From an uncultured Bacteroidia bacterium (GTDB lineage: Bacteria; Bacteroidota; Bacteroidia; Bacteroidales; F082), in NCBI GenBank assembly GCA_902791165.1, contig CADAVB010000010.1, positions 1 to 64,000 of the forward strand: a stretch of 64,000 bases of DNA, given 5' to 3'. The notes beneath the pieces were generated by a model. That model worked only from the letters and a program-made list of their open reading frames with translations, ran no database searches and had not been told where the DNA came from. Each line of letters starts with the position of its first letter. The stretch's first letter is position 1. Positions 15,249 to 23,305 of the stretch are shown here, one piece after another. Both the position numbers and the translations under genes were made by a program.

Positions 15249-16028
15249 ATGGACTACAGTTTCTTGAAGATTGAGCAGCACGACCAGATCACCGTTATGA
15301 AAGTGTCGGCGCCCAAGTCGTTGAACGCGCTCAACTCGACAGTCCTGAAGGAAATCGACGACTTCGTGAGCAACCTCGATACGAAGCAGACGCGCGTCCT
15401 CATCATCACGGGCGACGGCGAGAAGGCCTTTGTGGCTGGTGCCGACATCTCCGAGATGGTACACCTCTATGAGAAGGAAGGCTACGAGTTCAGCAAACTC
15501 GGCGCCATCGCGTTCCGCAAGATCGAGACGCTGCCGATACCCGTCATCGCTGCCGTCAACGGCTTCTGCCTCGGCGGTGGCTGTGAGTTGGCTATGGCTT
15601 GCGACTTCCGTTATGCCTCGTCGAAGGCCAAGTTCGGTCAGCCCGAAGTGGGATTGGGCATCACGCCCGGTTTCAGCGGCACCTACCGTTTGGCCAAACT
15701 CATCGGACAAGGCTATGCCAAGGAGATGATCTACACGGGCAAGGCCATCCGTGCCGACGAAGCCCTTCGCATCGGCTTGGTGAACGCCGTCTATGAGCCG
15801 GAAGAACTGATGGACAAGGTGATGGAGACCGCCCAAAAGATGGTCGCCAACGCGCCTTTGGCCATCGCCTACGCCAAGCAGTGCATCAACGAGAGTTACG
15901 ACCTGATTGCCGCCGACGCCATCGAGTTGGAGAACACCGCCTTCGGCAAGTGCTTCGCCACCGAGGACCAAAAGGAAGGCATGACGGCGTTCTTGGAGAA
16001 GAGACCTGCGAAGTTTGTAGGAAAATGA
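15249..16028 (+). CDS. Enoyl-CoA hydratase / crotonase
   Basis: 259 residues of the crotonase superfamily. The oxyanion-hole segment is GEKAFVAGADISEM, and the catalytic glutamates are Glu113 (GGGCELAMACDF) and Glu133 (GQPEVGLGITPG), 20 residues apart as in hydratases. It probably interconverts 3-hydroxybutyryl-CoA and crotonyl-CoA, linking the acetyl-CoA/acetoacetyl-CoA pool (with hbd at 18462) to the crotonyl-CoA made by Kal. It follows atoA by 11 bases. Confidence 0.87.
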   Translation: MDYSFLKIEQHDQITVMKVSAPKSLNALNSTVLKEIDDFVSNLDTKQTRVLIITGDGEKAFVAGADISEMVHLYEKEGYEFSKLGAIAFRKIETLPIPVIAAVNGFCLGGGCELAMACDFRYASSKAKFGQPEVGLGITPGFSGTYRLAKLIGQGYAKEMIYTGKAIRADEALRIGLVNAVYEPEELMDKVMETAQKMVANAPLAIAYAKQCINESYDLIAADAIELENTAFGKCFATEDQKEGMTAFLEKRPAKFVGK

Positions 16029-16035
16029 ACTGTGT

Positions 16036-16067
16036 GTGTAGAGGCGGTTTATACGCCGCCTCTACAC
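16036..16067. repeat. GTAGAGGCG-type hairpin repeat, copy 2
   Basis: GTGTAGAGGCGG (16036-16047) pairs with CCGCCTCTACAC (16056-16067) around an 8-base loop. It sits directly after the crotonase stop and before the second AlbA-type gene, just as copy 1 sits between kamA and the first AlbA-type gene. Confidence 0.75.
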
Positions 16068-16092
16068 TAATTTACTCAAATGATAAACGAAA

Positions 16093-17490
16093 ATGACCAA
16101 AGAAGAATTACTACAGAAATTGGCTGATATTGAGTGGGATGACTTTGAATGTAAGGCCTCCCAAAACAAACTGTCGGAGGATGTGTGGTCAACGGTTTCG
16201 GCCTTCTCCAACACCTCTGGTGGATGGGTCGTTTTCGGTATCAAACAAGAGGGAAAAAAGTTCGAGATTCAAGGCGTGAACAATGGCGAGAAGACGGAAT
16301 CGGACTTTCTGAACACACTTCGCGGCGAGAAGTTCAATATGAGGCTGTCTGCCAAGGGGATGAAGTACAACTTCGACGGGAAACTTGTGCTGGCCTTTTT
16401 CGTGCCGTCGTCGATGATAAAGCCCATCTATTACAACAACCCCATCAACACTTTCATTCGCACGGGCAGCGGTGACCGTCGCGCTACTGAAACGGAAATC
16501 ATGGCCATGATGCGCGACCAGGCTTTCGGCAGCAAGAGCGAACAAGTGGTGGAGGGAACAAGTATCAACGACCTTAACAAGGGTTCGTTGGAGACATACA
16601 GAAACCAAATCCGCAACGACAACCCATCGTTCCCCTACAAGAACCTGCCTGACGAGCAATTCTGCGACAAGGTGGGCATTTCGAAAGATGGACAGCTGAC
16701 CATCGGCGGTATCCTGATGCTCGGCCAACGCGATGTGGTTCAGCGACATGTGAGTAACTTCTGGATTGACTATCTTGAGATACCAGGAAAAACTCTTGCC
16801 GAAGCACGGGTTCGCTACACCTATCGTATGCAGGAACAGGACAACATTTGGGAATCGTACCAGATTATCCTCCAACGCCTGCGCAACTATGTGAACGCAC
16901 CTTACGAGGCCCGTCCCGACGGCATTGGTGCGGAAGACGAGTCGCAACTGTATGCTTTGAGGGAAGGACTTACGAACTGTTGCGCCCATGCCGACTATTT
17001 CAGCCCCATGCACCCAACCATACGGGTGTTTTCTGACCACATTGAGTTGCAGAATCCCGGTAGATTTATGTTTCCATTGTCGGAACTGCGCACGCAGATA
17101 CATTCCATTCCACGCAATCCAAACATCATCAAGTTCTTCCGCTATGCCAAATTAGGGGAGAACGCGGGCTATGGCATCGACAAGATGTTAGCTTGGGAAC
17201 AACTCACAAACGGCAAGGTGGAGTTCACCAGTGACTTGGTCAGTTCAACCATCACTTATTGGTTAGGTGAACATGCTGGAGAACAAGTTGGTGGTTATGT
17301 TAGTGGTCAAGCTATGGAACAAGTTAGTGGTACAGTTAGTGAACAAGCTGGTGAACATGCTAGTGAACAAGCTGGTGAACAAGCTAGTGGTATAGATAGT
17401 GGTATAGCTGGTGGTACAGTTAGTGGTCATGCTAGGGAACAAGTTAGGGAACAAGCAAGGGAACAAGCGTCATACGCGATAATGTTTTAA
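16093..17490 (+). CDS. Second AlbA/Schlafen-domain protein, C-terminus out of frame
   Basis: The N-terminal AlbA_2 domain is clear (EWDDFECKASQNKLSEDVWSTVSAF, then NTSGGWVVFGI), followed by the usual middle (RTGSGDRRATETEIMAMMRD) and the ATPase-like part (ALREGLTNCCAHADY, IELQNPGRF, NAGYGIDKML). From residue 391 it runs into (S/A)-G-E-Q, V-S-G-T repeats and ends in SYAIMF. Family members continue with a winged helix, which here is found in another frame (17448-17663). It is unrelated in detailed sequence to the gene at 6320 but has the same architecture and the same type of defect. It sits between the crotonase and hbd. Confidence 0.75.
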   Translation: MTKEELLQKLADIEWDDFECKASQNKLSEDVWSTVSAFSNTSGGWVVFGIKQEGKKFEIQGVNNGEKTESDFLNTLRGEKFNMRLSAKGMKYNFDGKLVLAFFVPSSMIKPIYYNNPINTFIRTGSGDRRATETEIMAMMRDQAFGSKSEQVVEGTSINDLNKGSLETYRNQIRNDNPSFPYKNLPDEQFCDKVGISKDGQLTIGGILMLGQRDVVQRHVSNFWIDYLEIPGKTLAEARVRYTYRMQEQDNIWESYQIILQRLRNYVNAPYEARPDGIGAEDESQLYALREGLTNCCAHADYFSPMHPTIRVFSDHIELQNPGRFMFPLSELRTQIHSIPRNPNIIKFFRYAKLGENAGYGIDKMLAWEQLTNGKVEFTSDLVSSTITYWLGEHAGEQVGGYVSGQAMEQVSGTVSEQAGEHASEQAGEQASGIDSGIAGGTVSGHAREQVREQAREQASYAIMF

Positions 17491-17663
17491 CGATGTTTGA
17501 CATACAAGTAAGGTTAAAAATCAGTAGCCGAAGTTTTGTGCAAATGAAACTACTTAATCCTGCTATCGAAGGCGGTTATGTCTTGCGCGCTTACCCCGAC
17601 AAACCGAGTCATCCTCAACAGCGGTACTATCTTTCTGAAAAGGGATTAAAACTAGTGAAATAA
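17448..17663 (+). pseudogene. Displaced C-terminal winged-helix segment of the AlbA-type gene
   Basis: A frame open from 17448 to the TAA at 17661 encodes, after the repeat region, FDIQVRLKISSRSFVQMKLL, NPAIEGGYVLRAYPDKPSHP and QQRYYLSEKGLKLVK. This matches the usual C-terminal winged helix of AlbA-domain proteins (a loop with PDKP, then QxYxLTEKG). Stops in this frame at 17421, 17433 and 17445 confine the frame change to about 17448-17490, directly behind the tandem repeats. An internal ATG at 17544 could start a 39-residue fragment. Confidence 0.7.
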
Positions 17664-17699
17664 GAATTGAAAATGAGCGAATTTCAAAAACATATCACT

Positions 17700-18377
17700 A
17701 TGAAAGCATCATTATTCGCCTTGGCTCTATCGGCAATATGTATCATGCCTTCGTGCGTGAATGAACCGAAAAATACCACTAACGGTCACGAATGGGTTGA
17801 CCTTGGTCTGCCAAGCGGAACTTTGTGGGCGACCTGCAATGTGGGTGCAAATGCACCAGAAAGCTATGGCGATTATTTCGCTTGGGGAGAAATCAAGCCC
17901 AAAGAAGTAAACGACAAGAGCGACTATCTGTATCTAATGGGCCGTGACAGCACCTTTACCAAATACTGTTGCAATTCATTGCACGGCAACAATGGTTTCA
18001 CTGACTCCTTGACAATCCTTATGCCCGAGGATGATGCGGCCACTGCCAATTGGGGTAGTGACTGGCAAACGCCAAGCAAAGAACAATGGGATGAATTGCT
18101 GGACAACACCACCAACAAATGGACGACACAAAACGGCGTGAATGGACTTCTTCTCACTGGGAAGAGCGGACAAGTGCTCTTTATTCCTGCCGCTGGTGGG
18201 CGCGAATATGGTGAACTCATCGACACTGATACCGACGGCTATTATATGTCGAGATCGCTCTGTACCGACTTTTCTAATTGTGCGTGGGGCTTGGACTTCT
18301 TTTCGAAAGGTTATGTCGTACATTGCTGTTTCCGTTGGGCTAGTAAGTCTGTGCGTCCTGTAACTTCCTCACATTAG
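17700..18377 (+). CDS. FISUMP-type lipoprotein
   Basis: From the ATG at 17700 the protein begins with a clean SPII signal (MKASLFALALSAICIMPSC, Cys19), which is why this start is preferred over in-frame codons at 17667 and 17673. The mature part contains the FISUMP-type pattern HEWVDLGLPSGTLWATCNVG, then APESYGDYFAWGE, WQTPSKEQWDELL and a late YMSRSLCTD plus a SVRPV ending. Such domains are abundant in surface lipoproteins of Bacteroidales; their function is unclear. It is the fourth lipoprotein embedded in the lysine/butyrate cluster. Confidence 0.8.
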   Translation: MKASLFALALSAICIMPSCVNEPKNTTNGHEWVDLGLPSGTLWATCNVGANAPESYGDYFAWGEIKPKEVNDKSDYLYLMGRDSTFTKYCCNSLHGNNGFTDSLTILMPEDDAATANWGSDWQTPSKEQWDELLDNTTNKWTTQNGVNGLLLTGKSGQVLFIPAAGGREYGELIDTDTDGYYMSRSLCTDFSNCAWGLDFFSKGYVVHCCFRWASKSVRPVTSSH

Positions 18378-18391
18378 AGAAATTATGAATC

Positions 18392-18455
18392 TTTAAATCT
18401 AAAATATTAAATCTTTAAATCAATTAATTCATTAAATTTCAAATCTTTAAATTCA
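18392..18455. repeat. AT-rich TTAAATC repeats upstream of hbd
   Basis: Loosely repeated (T)TTAAATC and AATTCATTAAATTTC units fill the whole gap between the FISUMP gene and hbd. Similar AT-rich, 7-11-base units precede kal, kdd, atoA and the gene at 26522. No Shine-Dalgarno sequence is present. Confidence 0.6.
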
Positions 18456-18461
18456 AAAGAC

Positions 18462-19298
18462 ATGAAAGTTTGTGTTATCGGAACCGGCACTATGGCTAAA
18501 GGTATCGTGAAGGCATTCGCTGCCAAGATGCCCGTTGTTATGAAGAGCCGCACGCAAGCCAGCCTTGATAAGGCCATGGCTTCCATTGCAAAAGGTTACG
18601 GTAAGCTGGTGGAGAAAGGCAAGATGACCCAAGAGGCCGTCGACGCCCTGCTGAAGAACATCACCACCACTACCGACTACGCCACCTTCGCCGATGCCGA
18701 CCTCGTCATCGAGGCCGCCGTCGAGGAGATGCAACTGAAGAAAGACGTCTTCATGGAGCTTGACAAGATCTGCAAGCCCGAGACTGTCTTTGCCACCAAC
18801 TCGTCCTCGCTGTCGATCACCGAAATCGCTGCCTGCACGAGCCGTCCCGCCCAATTCATCGGCATGCACTTCTTCAACCCCGCCGACCGCATGGCTCTCG
18901 TTGAAGTCATCAAAGGCCAGCTGACCAGCGACGAAGTGACCAAGTGCATCGTTGACCTCGCCACCTCCATCGGCAAGCAGCCTGTGGAAGTAAAAGAAGC
19001 CCCCGGCTTCGTCGTCAACCGCATCCTCATCCCGATGATCAACGAGGCAGTCGGCATCCTCGCCGACGGCATCGCCAGCGCTGAGGACATCGACAAGTGC
19101 ATGATGCTGGGCGCCAACCACCCGATGGGTCCTCTGGCTTTGGCCGACCTTATCGGAAACGACGTCAACCTTGCCATCATGGAAGTGTTGTACAACGAGT
19201 TCGGCGACCCGAAGTACCGTCCTCATCCCTTGTTCCGCAAGATGGTGAGAGCCGGTCTGCTCGGACGTAAAACTGGAGAAGGATTCTATAAGTATTAA
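18462..19298 (+). CDS. hbd: 3-hydroxybutyryl-CoA dehydrogenase
   Basis: 278 residues. The NAD-binding loop is VIGTGTMAKGIV at the N-terminus. The catalytic His region is FIGMHFFNPADRMALVEVI, and the C-terminal dimerisation domain ends in the family hallmark LLGRKTGEGFYKY. It reduces acetoacetyl-CoA to 3-hydroxybutyryl-CoA (or the reverse). With the crotonase it connects acetoacetyl-CoA from the CoA-transferase to crotonyl-CoA. Confidence 0.92.
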   Translation: MKVCVIGTGTMAKGIVKAFAAKMPVVMKSRTQASLDKAMASIAKGYGKLVEKGKMTQEAVDALLKNITTTTDYATFADADLVIEAAVEEMQLKKDVFMELDKICKPETVFATNSSSLSITEIAACTSRPAQFIGMHFFNPADRMALVEVIKGQLTSDEVTKCIVDLATSIGKQPVEVKEAPGFVVNRILIPMINEAVGILADGIASAEDIDKCMMLGANHPMGPLALADLIGNDVNLAIMEVLYNEFGDPKYRPHPLFRKMVRAGLLGRKTGEGFYKY

Positions 19299-19300
19299 TC

Positions 19301-19445
19301 AGTGTGGAGTTAGGAGTTAGGAGTTGGGAGTATCGCGATGCGCGGTTCTAAACCCTTGTCTGCAATCAAATCGGTCGATTGGGCGGGAGTTAAGAGCCAC
19401 AAGCGCGACTCCTACTCCTCACTCCTCACTCAACACTCCTAACTA
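19301..19445. repeat. GGAGTTA-type repeat arms flanking a spacer
   Basis: The left arm (19301-19330) repeats GGAGTTA/GGAGTTG. The right arm (19407-19445) repeats the complementary CTCCTCA/CTCCTAA. A 76-base spacer with GATGCGCGGTTC and GATTGGGCGGGAG lies between them. The arms can pair. A related element is at 62347-62424. Confidence 0.75.
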
Positions 19446-19453
19446 ACGAAAAA

Positions 19454-20593
19454 ATGGATTTTAGTTATTCAAAGACAGAACAATTGTTCTTGCAGATGAT
19501 CAGATCGTTTGCGGAGAACGAAGTGAAGCCTTTGGCTGCCGAAGTCGATGAGCAGGAGCGCTTCCCGATGGAGACCGTCGAAAAGATGGCCAAACTCGGA
19601 ATCATGGGCATCCCGATCCCGAAACAATACGGCGGACAAGGCGGAACGGTCCAGATGTACATTATGGCCGTTGAAGAACTCTCGAGAGTGTGCGCCACCA
19701 CCGGCGTCATCGTCTCGGCCCACACCTCGCTGTGCATGGCTCCCATCTTGGAGCATGGCACCGAGGAACAGAAGATGAAGTACCTGCCCAAACTCGCCTC
19801 GGGCGAATGGATTGGCGCTTTCGGCTTGACCGAGCCCAACGCCGGCACCGATGCCGCCATGCAGCAGACGACCGCCGTCGATGCTGGCGACAAGTGGATC
19901 CTGAACGGCACGAAGATCTTCATCACCAACGCATCCTACGCCAATGTGTTCATCGTCATGGCCATGACGGACAAGTCGAAGGGCACGAAGGGCATCTCGG
20001 CCTTCATCGTCGAGAAGGGTATGCCTGGCTTCAGCATCGGCAAGAAAGAGCTGAAGATGGGTATCCGCGGCAGCGCGACCTGCGAGTTGGTTTTCGAAAA
20101 CTGCGAAGTGCCGAAGGAGAACCTCCTTGGCCAACTCGGCAAGGGCTTCAGCATCGCCATGAAGACCTTGGACGGCGGCCGTATTGGTATCGCCTCGCAG
20201 GCTTTGGGTATCGCTCAAGGTGCTATGGATGAAACCGTTAAGTACACGAAGGAACGTAAGCAGTTTGGCAAGGCCATTGCCCAGTTCCAGAACACCCAAT
20301 TCCAGATGGCCGACCTTAAGACGAAGGTCGAGGCTGCCCGTTTCCTCGTGCGCAGCGCCGCTTGGAAGAAAGACAATGGCATCCCGTATTCGGCCGATGC
20401 AGCCATGGCAAAACTCTTTGCCGCTGAAACGGCTATGGAAGTCACGACCAAGGCCGTGCAGTTCCACGGCGGTTATGGCTACACCCGCGAGTATCCCGTC
20501 GAGCGCATGATGCGTGACGCCAAGATTACGGAGATTTACGAAGGTACATCGGAAGTCCAGCGCATGGTCATTGCCGGTCATTTGTTCAAATAA
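19454..20593 (+). CDS. bcd: Butyryl-CoA dehydrogenase (short-chain acyl-CoA dehydrogenase)
   Basis: 379 residues with the acyl-CoA dehydrogenase fold: the FAD/substrate segment GAFGLTEPNAGTDAA and the C-terminal IYEGTSE with catalytic base Glu363. With EtfAB encoded directly downstream, it reduces crotonyl-CoA to butyryl-CoA. In anaerobes this Bcd-Etf complex can bifurcate electrons from NADH to ferredoxin; the sequence alone does not prove bifurcation here. Confidence 0.93.
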   Translation: MDFSYSKTEQLFLQMIRSFAENEVKPLAAEVDEQERFPMETVEKMAKLGIMGIPIPKQYGGQGGTVQMYIMAVEELSRVCATTGVIVSAHTSLCMAPILEHGTEEQKMKYLPKLASGEWIGAFGLTEPNAGTDAAMQQTTAVDAGDKWILNGTKIFITNASYANVFIVMAMTDKSKGTKGISAFIVEKGMPGFSIGKKELKMGIRGSATCELVFENCEVPKENLLGQLGKGFSIAMKTLDGGRIGIASQALGIAQGAMDETVKYTKERKQFGKAIAQFQNTQFQMADLKTKVEAARFLVRSAAWKKDNGIPYSADAAMAKLFAAETAMEVTTKAVQFHGGYGYTREYPVERMMRDAKITEIYEGTSEVQRMVIAGHLFK

Positions 20594-20608
20594 TAGGAGG
20601 GAAGCAGT

Positions 20609-21391
20609 ATGAATATTATCGTTTGTATCAAGCAAGTTCCGGATACCACCGAAATCAAGATTGATCCGGTAAAGGGTACGCTGATTCGTGAAGGCGTTCC
20701 GAGCATCATGAACCCCGACGACAAGGGCGGCCTCGAACTCGCCCTGCGTCTGAAAGACCAGTTTGGCGCGAATGTCACCGTCGTTTCGATGGGACCTCCG
20801 CAAGCCGATGTCATCATGCGCGAAGCCTTCGCCATGGGTGCCGACCGCGCCATCCTTCTCTCTGACCGTAAGTTTGCAGGCTCCGACACCTTGGCCACCT
20901 CGTATGCCTTGGCCGGACTTTGCAAGACTTTGGACTACGACCTCATCATCGCTGGCCGTCAGGCTATTGATGGCGACACCGCACAAGTGGGTCCCGAAAT
21001 GGCCGAACACCTCGGTCTGCCTCAGGTCTCCTACGTTTGCGACGCAAAGAAACTCGACAACGGCAACCTGCTGGTCCACAAGGAGAACGAAGACAGCGTC
21101 CAAGTCCTCGAAGTGGAAGGCAAGTGCCTCCTGACCGTCCTTGCATCGGCCTTCGAAGCCCGCTACATGACCGTGAGCGGCATCGTTGAGGCCTACAACA
21201 AGGAAGTGGAAGTTTGGAACGCCGACAAGGTCGGTTACGACGAAAGCCGTCTCGGTCTGAGTGGATCGCCCACCAAGGTGTTCCAGTCGTTCCCGAAAGC
21301 CATGAAGGCTCCGGGCGAGGTCCACGAAGTGAGCGAAGAAGAAGCCGTTGAGCTGATTGTCAATAAGTTAAAAGAAAAACACATCATCTAA
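20609..21391 (+). CDS. etfB: Electron transfer flavoprotein, beta subunit
   Basis: 260 residues. It begins MNIIVCIKQVPDTTEIKIDP and contains the adenine-nucleotide-binding segment AGRQAIDGDTAQVGPEMAEHLG. It pairs with EtfA 11 bases downstream. It is preceded by GGAGGG (20597-20602), one of the few visible purine-rich ribosome sites here. Confidence 0.95.
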   Translation: MNIIVCIKQVPDTTEIKIDPVKGTLIREGVPSIMNPDDKGGLELALRLKDQFGANVTVVSMGPPQADVIMREAFAMGADRAILLSDRKFAGSDTLATSYALAGLCKTLDYDLIIAGRQAIDGDTAQVGPEMAEHLGLPQVSYVCDAKKLDNGNLLVHKENEDSVQVLEVEGKCLLTVLASAFEARYMTVSGIVEAYNKEVEVWNADKVGYDESRLGLSGSPTKVFQSFPKAMKAPGEVHEVSEEEAVELIVNKLKEKHII

Positions 21392-21402
21392 AAGTTACAG
21401 CC

Positions 21403-22425
21403 ATGGAATTGAAAGATTATAAGAACGTATTCGTTTTCGCTGAACAGCGTGAAGGTAACATCCAATCCGTTGCCTACGAACTTTTAGGTAAGGCCCGCGA
21501 CCTCGCCGACACCCTCGGTGAGAAGGTTGTGGCCATGTTGCTCGGCTGCGGTATCAAAGACCAAGCCCAGAAACTGATTGAATTCGGCGCTGACGAGGTC
21601 ATCGTTGCCGACTGCCCCGAACTGAAAGACTACTTGAGTGAGCAATACACCCAGGTCGTTGACCAGATCATCAAGGAGCGTTGTCCCAACATCGTGCTCT
21701 ATGGTGCCACCACCATTGGCCGTGACATGGCTCCGCGTATCGCTTCGCGTCTGAAGACCGGTCTGACGGCAGACTGCACCAAGCTCGAAGTCGTCAGCGA
21801 CGAGAAGAGCAACGGCGAGCCGCAGTTCCGCCAAACCCGTCCCGCTTTTGGCGGCAACCTGATGGCTACCATCATTTGCCCCAACACCCGTCCGCAGATG
21901 TCCACCGTGCGTCCTGGTGTGATGCAGAAGCGCCAGCGCGAGGAAGGCCGCCAAGGCATTGTAACAAATTTCGTCCCGAAATTTGACACCAGCAAGTTCA
22001 AGGTGAAACTCGTCGAGACCATCAAGGAAGACAAAGCCATGGTTGATATTGCCGATGCCAAGATCTTGGTTTCGGGCGGTCGTGGTGTCCAAAACAAGGA
22101 AGGCTTCGACAAGTTGCAGGCTTTGGCCGATGTGCTTGGCGGACAGGTTTCGTCGAGCCGTGCCATGGTCGACAACGGCGTGATGCCGCATGAAAGACAA
22201 GTCGGTCAGACGGGTAAGACCGTCCGCCCGAACCTCTACATGGCTTGTGGTATCAGCGGTGCCATCCAGCACTTGGCCGGTATGGAAGAGTCCGACTTCA
22301 TCATTGCCATCAACAAGGACAAGTTCGCGCCCATCTTCAGCGCCGCCGACCTCGGCATCGTTGGAGACCTGCACAAGATTGTCCCCATGCTGACGGAGAG
22401 ACTGAAGAAGGAGATCGAGAAATAA
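21403..22425 (+). CDS. etfA: Electron transfer flavoprotein, alpha subunit
   Basis: 340 residues. The C-terminal FAD domain is complete (SGGRGVQNKEGFDKLQALAD, SSRAMVDNGVMPHERQVGQT, then LYMACGISGAIQH and AINKDKFAPIF). It carries electrons to Bcd. It is the last gene of the lysine/butyrate cluster; a strong hairpin with a T-run follows 26 bases after the stop. Confidence 0.95.
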   Translation: MELKDYKNVFVFAEQREGNIQSVAYELLGKARDLADTLGEKVVAMLLGCGIKDQAQKLIEFGADEVIVADCPELKDYLSEQYTQVVDQIIKERCPNIVLYGATTIGRDMAPRIASRLKTGLTADCTKLEVVSDEKSNGEPQFRQTRPAFGGNLMATIICPNTRPQMSTVRPGVMQKRQREEGRQGIVTNFVPKFDTSKFKVKLVETIKEDKAMVDIADAKILVSGGRGVQNKEGFDKLQALADVLGGQVSSSRAMVDNGVMPHERQVGQTGKTVRPNLYMACGISGAIQHLAGMEESDFIIAINKDKFAPIFSAADLGIVGDLHKIVPMLTERLKKEIEK

Positions 22426-22451
22426 TCCTGATTGGATTATTGGTTATCATT

Positions 22452-22489
22452 GTAGAGACGGTGTATGCACCGTCTCTACTTTTTTCTTT
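22452..22489 (+). terminator. GTAGAGACG-type hairpin, copy 3, acting as terminator
   Basis: GTAGAGACGGTG and CACCGTCTCTAC form a perfect 12-bp stem with a TATG loop, followed by TTTTTTCTTTTT. It is the same repeat family as 6269-6298 and 16036-16067, but only this copy has a U-tract, so it probably ends the lysine cluster transcript. Confidence 0.75.
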
Positions 22490-22497
22490 TTCAATAA

Positions 22498-22529
22498 TTG
22501 GTTTTGTAAAGAGAAAAGGTGTATCTTTG
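22498..22529 (+). promoter_or_regulatory. Promoter upstream of hypB
   Basis: TTGG at 22498-22501 and TATCTTTG at 22522-22529 are separated by 20 bases, fitting the Bacteroidota consensus. Start of transcription is expected near 22536, 28 bases before the hypB ATG. Confidence 0.65.
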
Positions 22530-22563
22530 AACCCGAAAACTGAGTGTGCATTATTGAAACAAA

Positions 22564-23244
22564 ATGACCATGGATGAAGTCAGAATTATTGAGATAAAGA
22601 AAAGCGTTTTTGCTGATAATGAGAAAGATGCGGATGCCTTGCGACACGAGCTGAAGGGCAGAGGCGTGTTTCTCCTCAACCTGATGTCGGCCCCGGGAAG
22701 CGGCAAGACGACCACCTTGATACAGACCATCAACCGCCTGAAGGACAAGATTCGCGTGGCGGTGATGGAAGCCGACATCGACGGTGACGTGGATGCCATC
22801 AAAATCAAGGAGGCGACAGGCGTTCCGTCCATTCAACTCCATACAGGCGGAATGTGCCACCTTGACGCGGAAATGACCCGCCAAGGCCTCGACAATATCG
22901 AGCTACGCGACGTGGATTTGGTCATCCTCGAAAACGTGGGCAATTTGGTGTGTCCCGCCGAGTTCGACACGGGAAGCTGCGCCAACGCGATGATTCTCTC
23001 CGTGCCCGAGGGCGACGACAAACCGCTGAAATACCCGCTGATGTTTTCGGTTTGCGACCTCGTCCTCATCAACAAGACCGACGTGATGCCCTATTTCGAC
23101 TTCGACATGGAGCGTTGCCGCGAATACATCCGCCAGCGCAACCCCAAAGCACAAGTCATTCCCATCAGCGCCAAGACCGGCGAGGGAGTGGAAGCCTTTG
23201 CCGACTGGCTCCTCAACGAAGTTGCCGTATGGAAAACACCATAA
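22564..23244 (+). CDS. hypB: Nickel-insertion GTPase HypB
   Basis: 226 residues. The P-loop SAPGSGKTT is at residues 42-50, switch/metal region EADIDGDVDA, conserved GTGGMCHLDA-type Cys-His metal site (here TGGMCHLDAEM), ENVGNLVCPAEFD, and the GTPase base-recognition motif NKTD. It lacks the N-terminal CxxCGC site of E. coli HypB. HypB and HypA deliver nickel to [NiFe]-hydrogenase. A start at 22570 is also possible. Confidence 0.92.
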   Translation: MTMDEVRIIEIKKSVFADNEKDADALRHELKGRGVFLLNLMSAPGSGKTTTLIQTINRLKDKIRVAVMEADIDGDVDAIKIKEATGVPSIQLHTGGMCHLDAEMTRQGLDNIELRDVDLVILENVGNLVCPAEFDTGSCANAMILSVPEGDDKPLKYPLMFSVCDLVLINKTDVMPYFDFDMERCREYIRQRNPKAQVIPISAKTGEGVEAFADWLLNEVAVWKTP

Positions 23245-23305
23245 CTATAAAGGAATCTAAATATTAACTGCAAACTGCCAACTATAAACTAACAACTGAA
23301 TAACC

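Noticed and set aside
19469..21325. 618-codon open frame on the - strand opposite bcd and etfB
   Set aside because: It is the shadow of GC-biased codons in two well-supported genes; the product is His/Asp-rich and resembles no protein.
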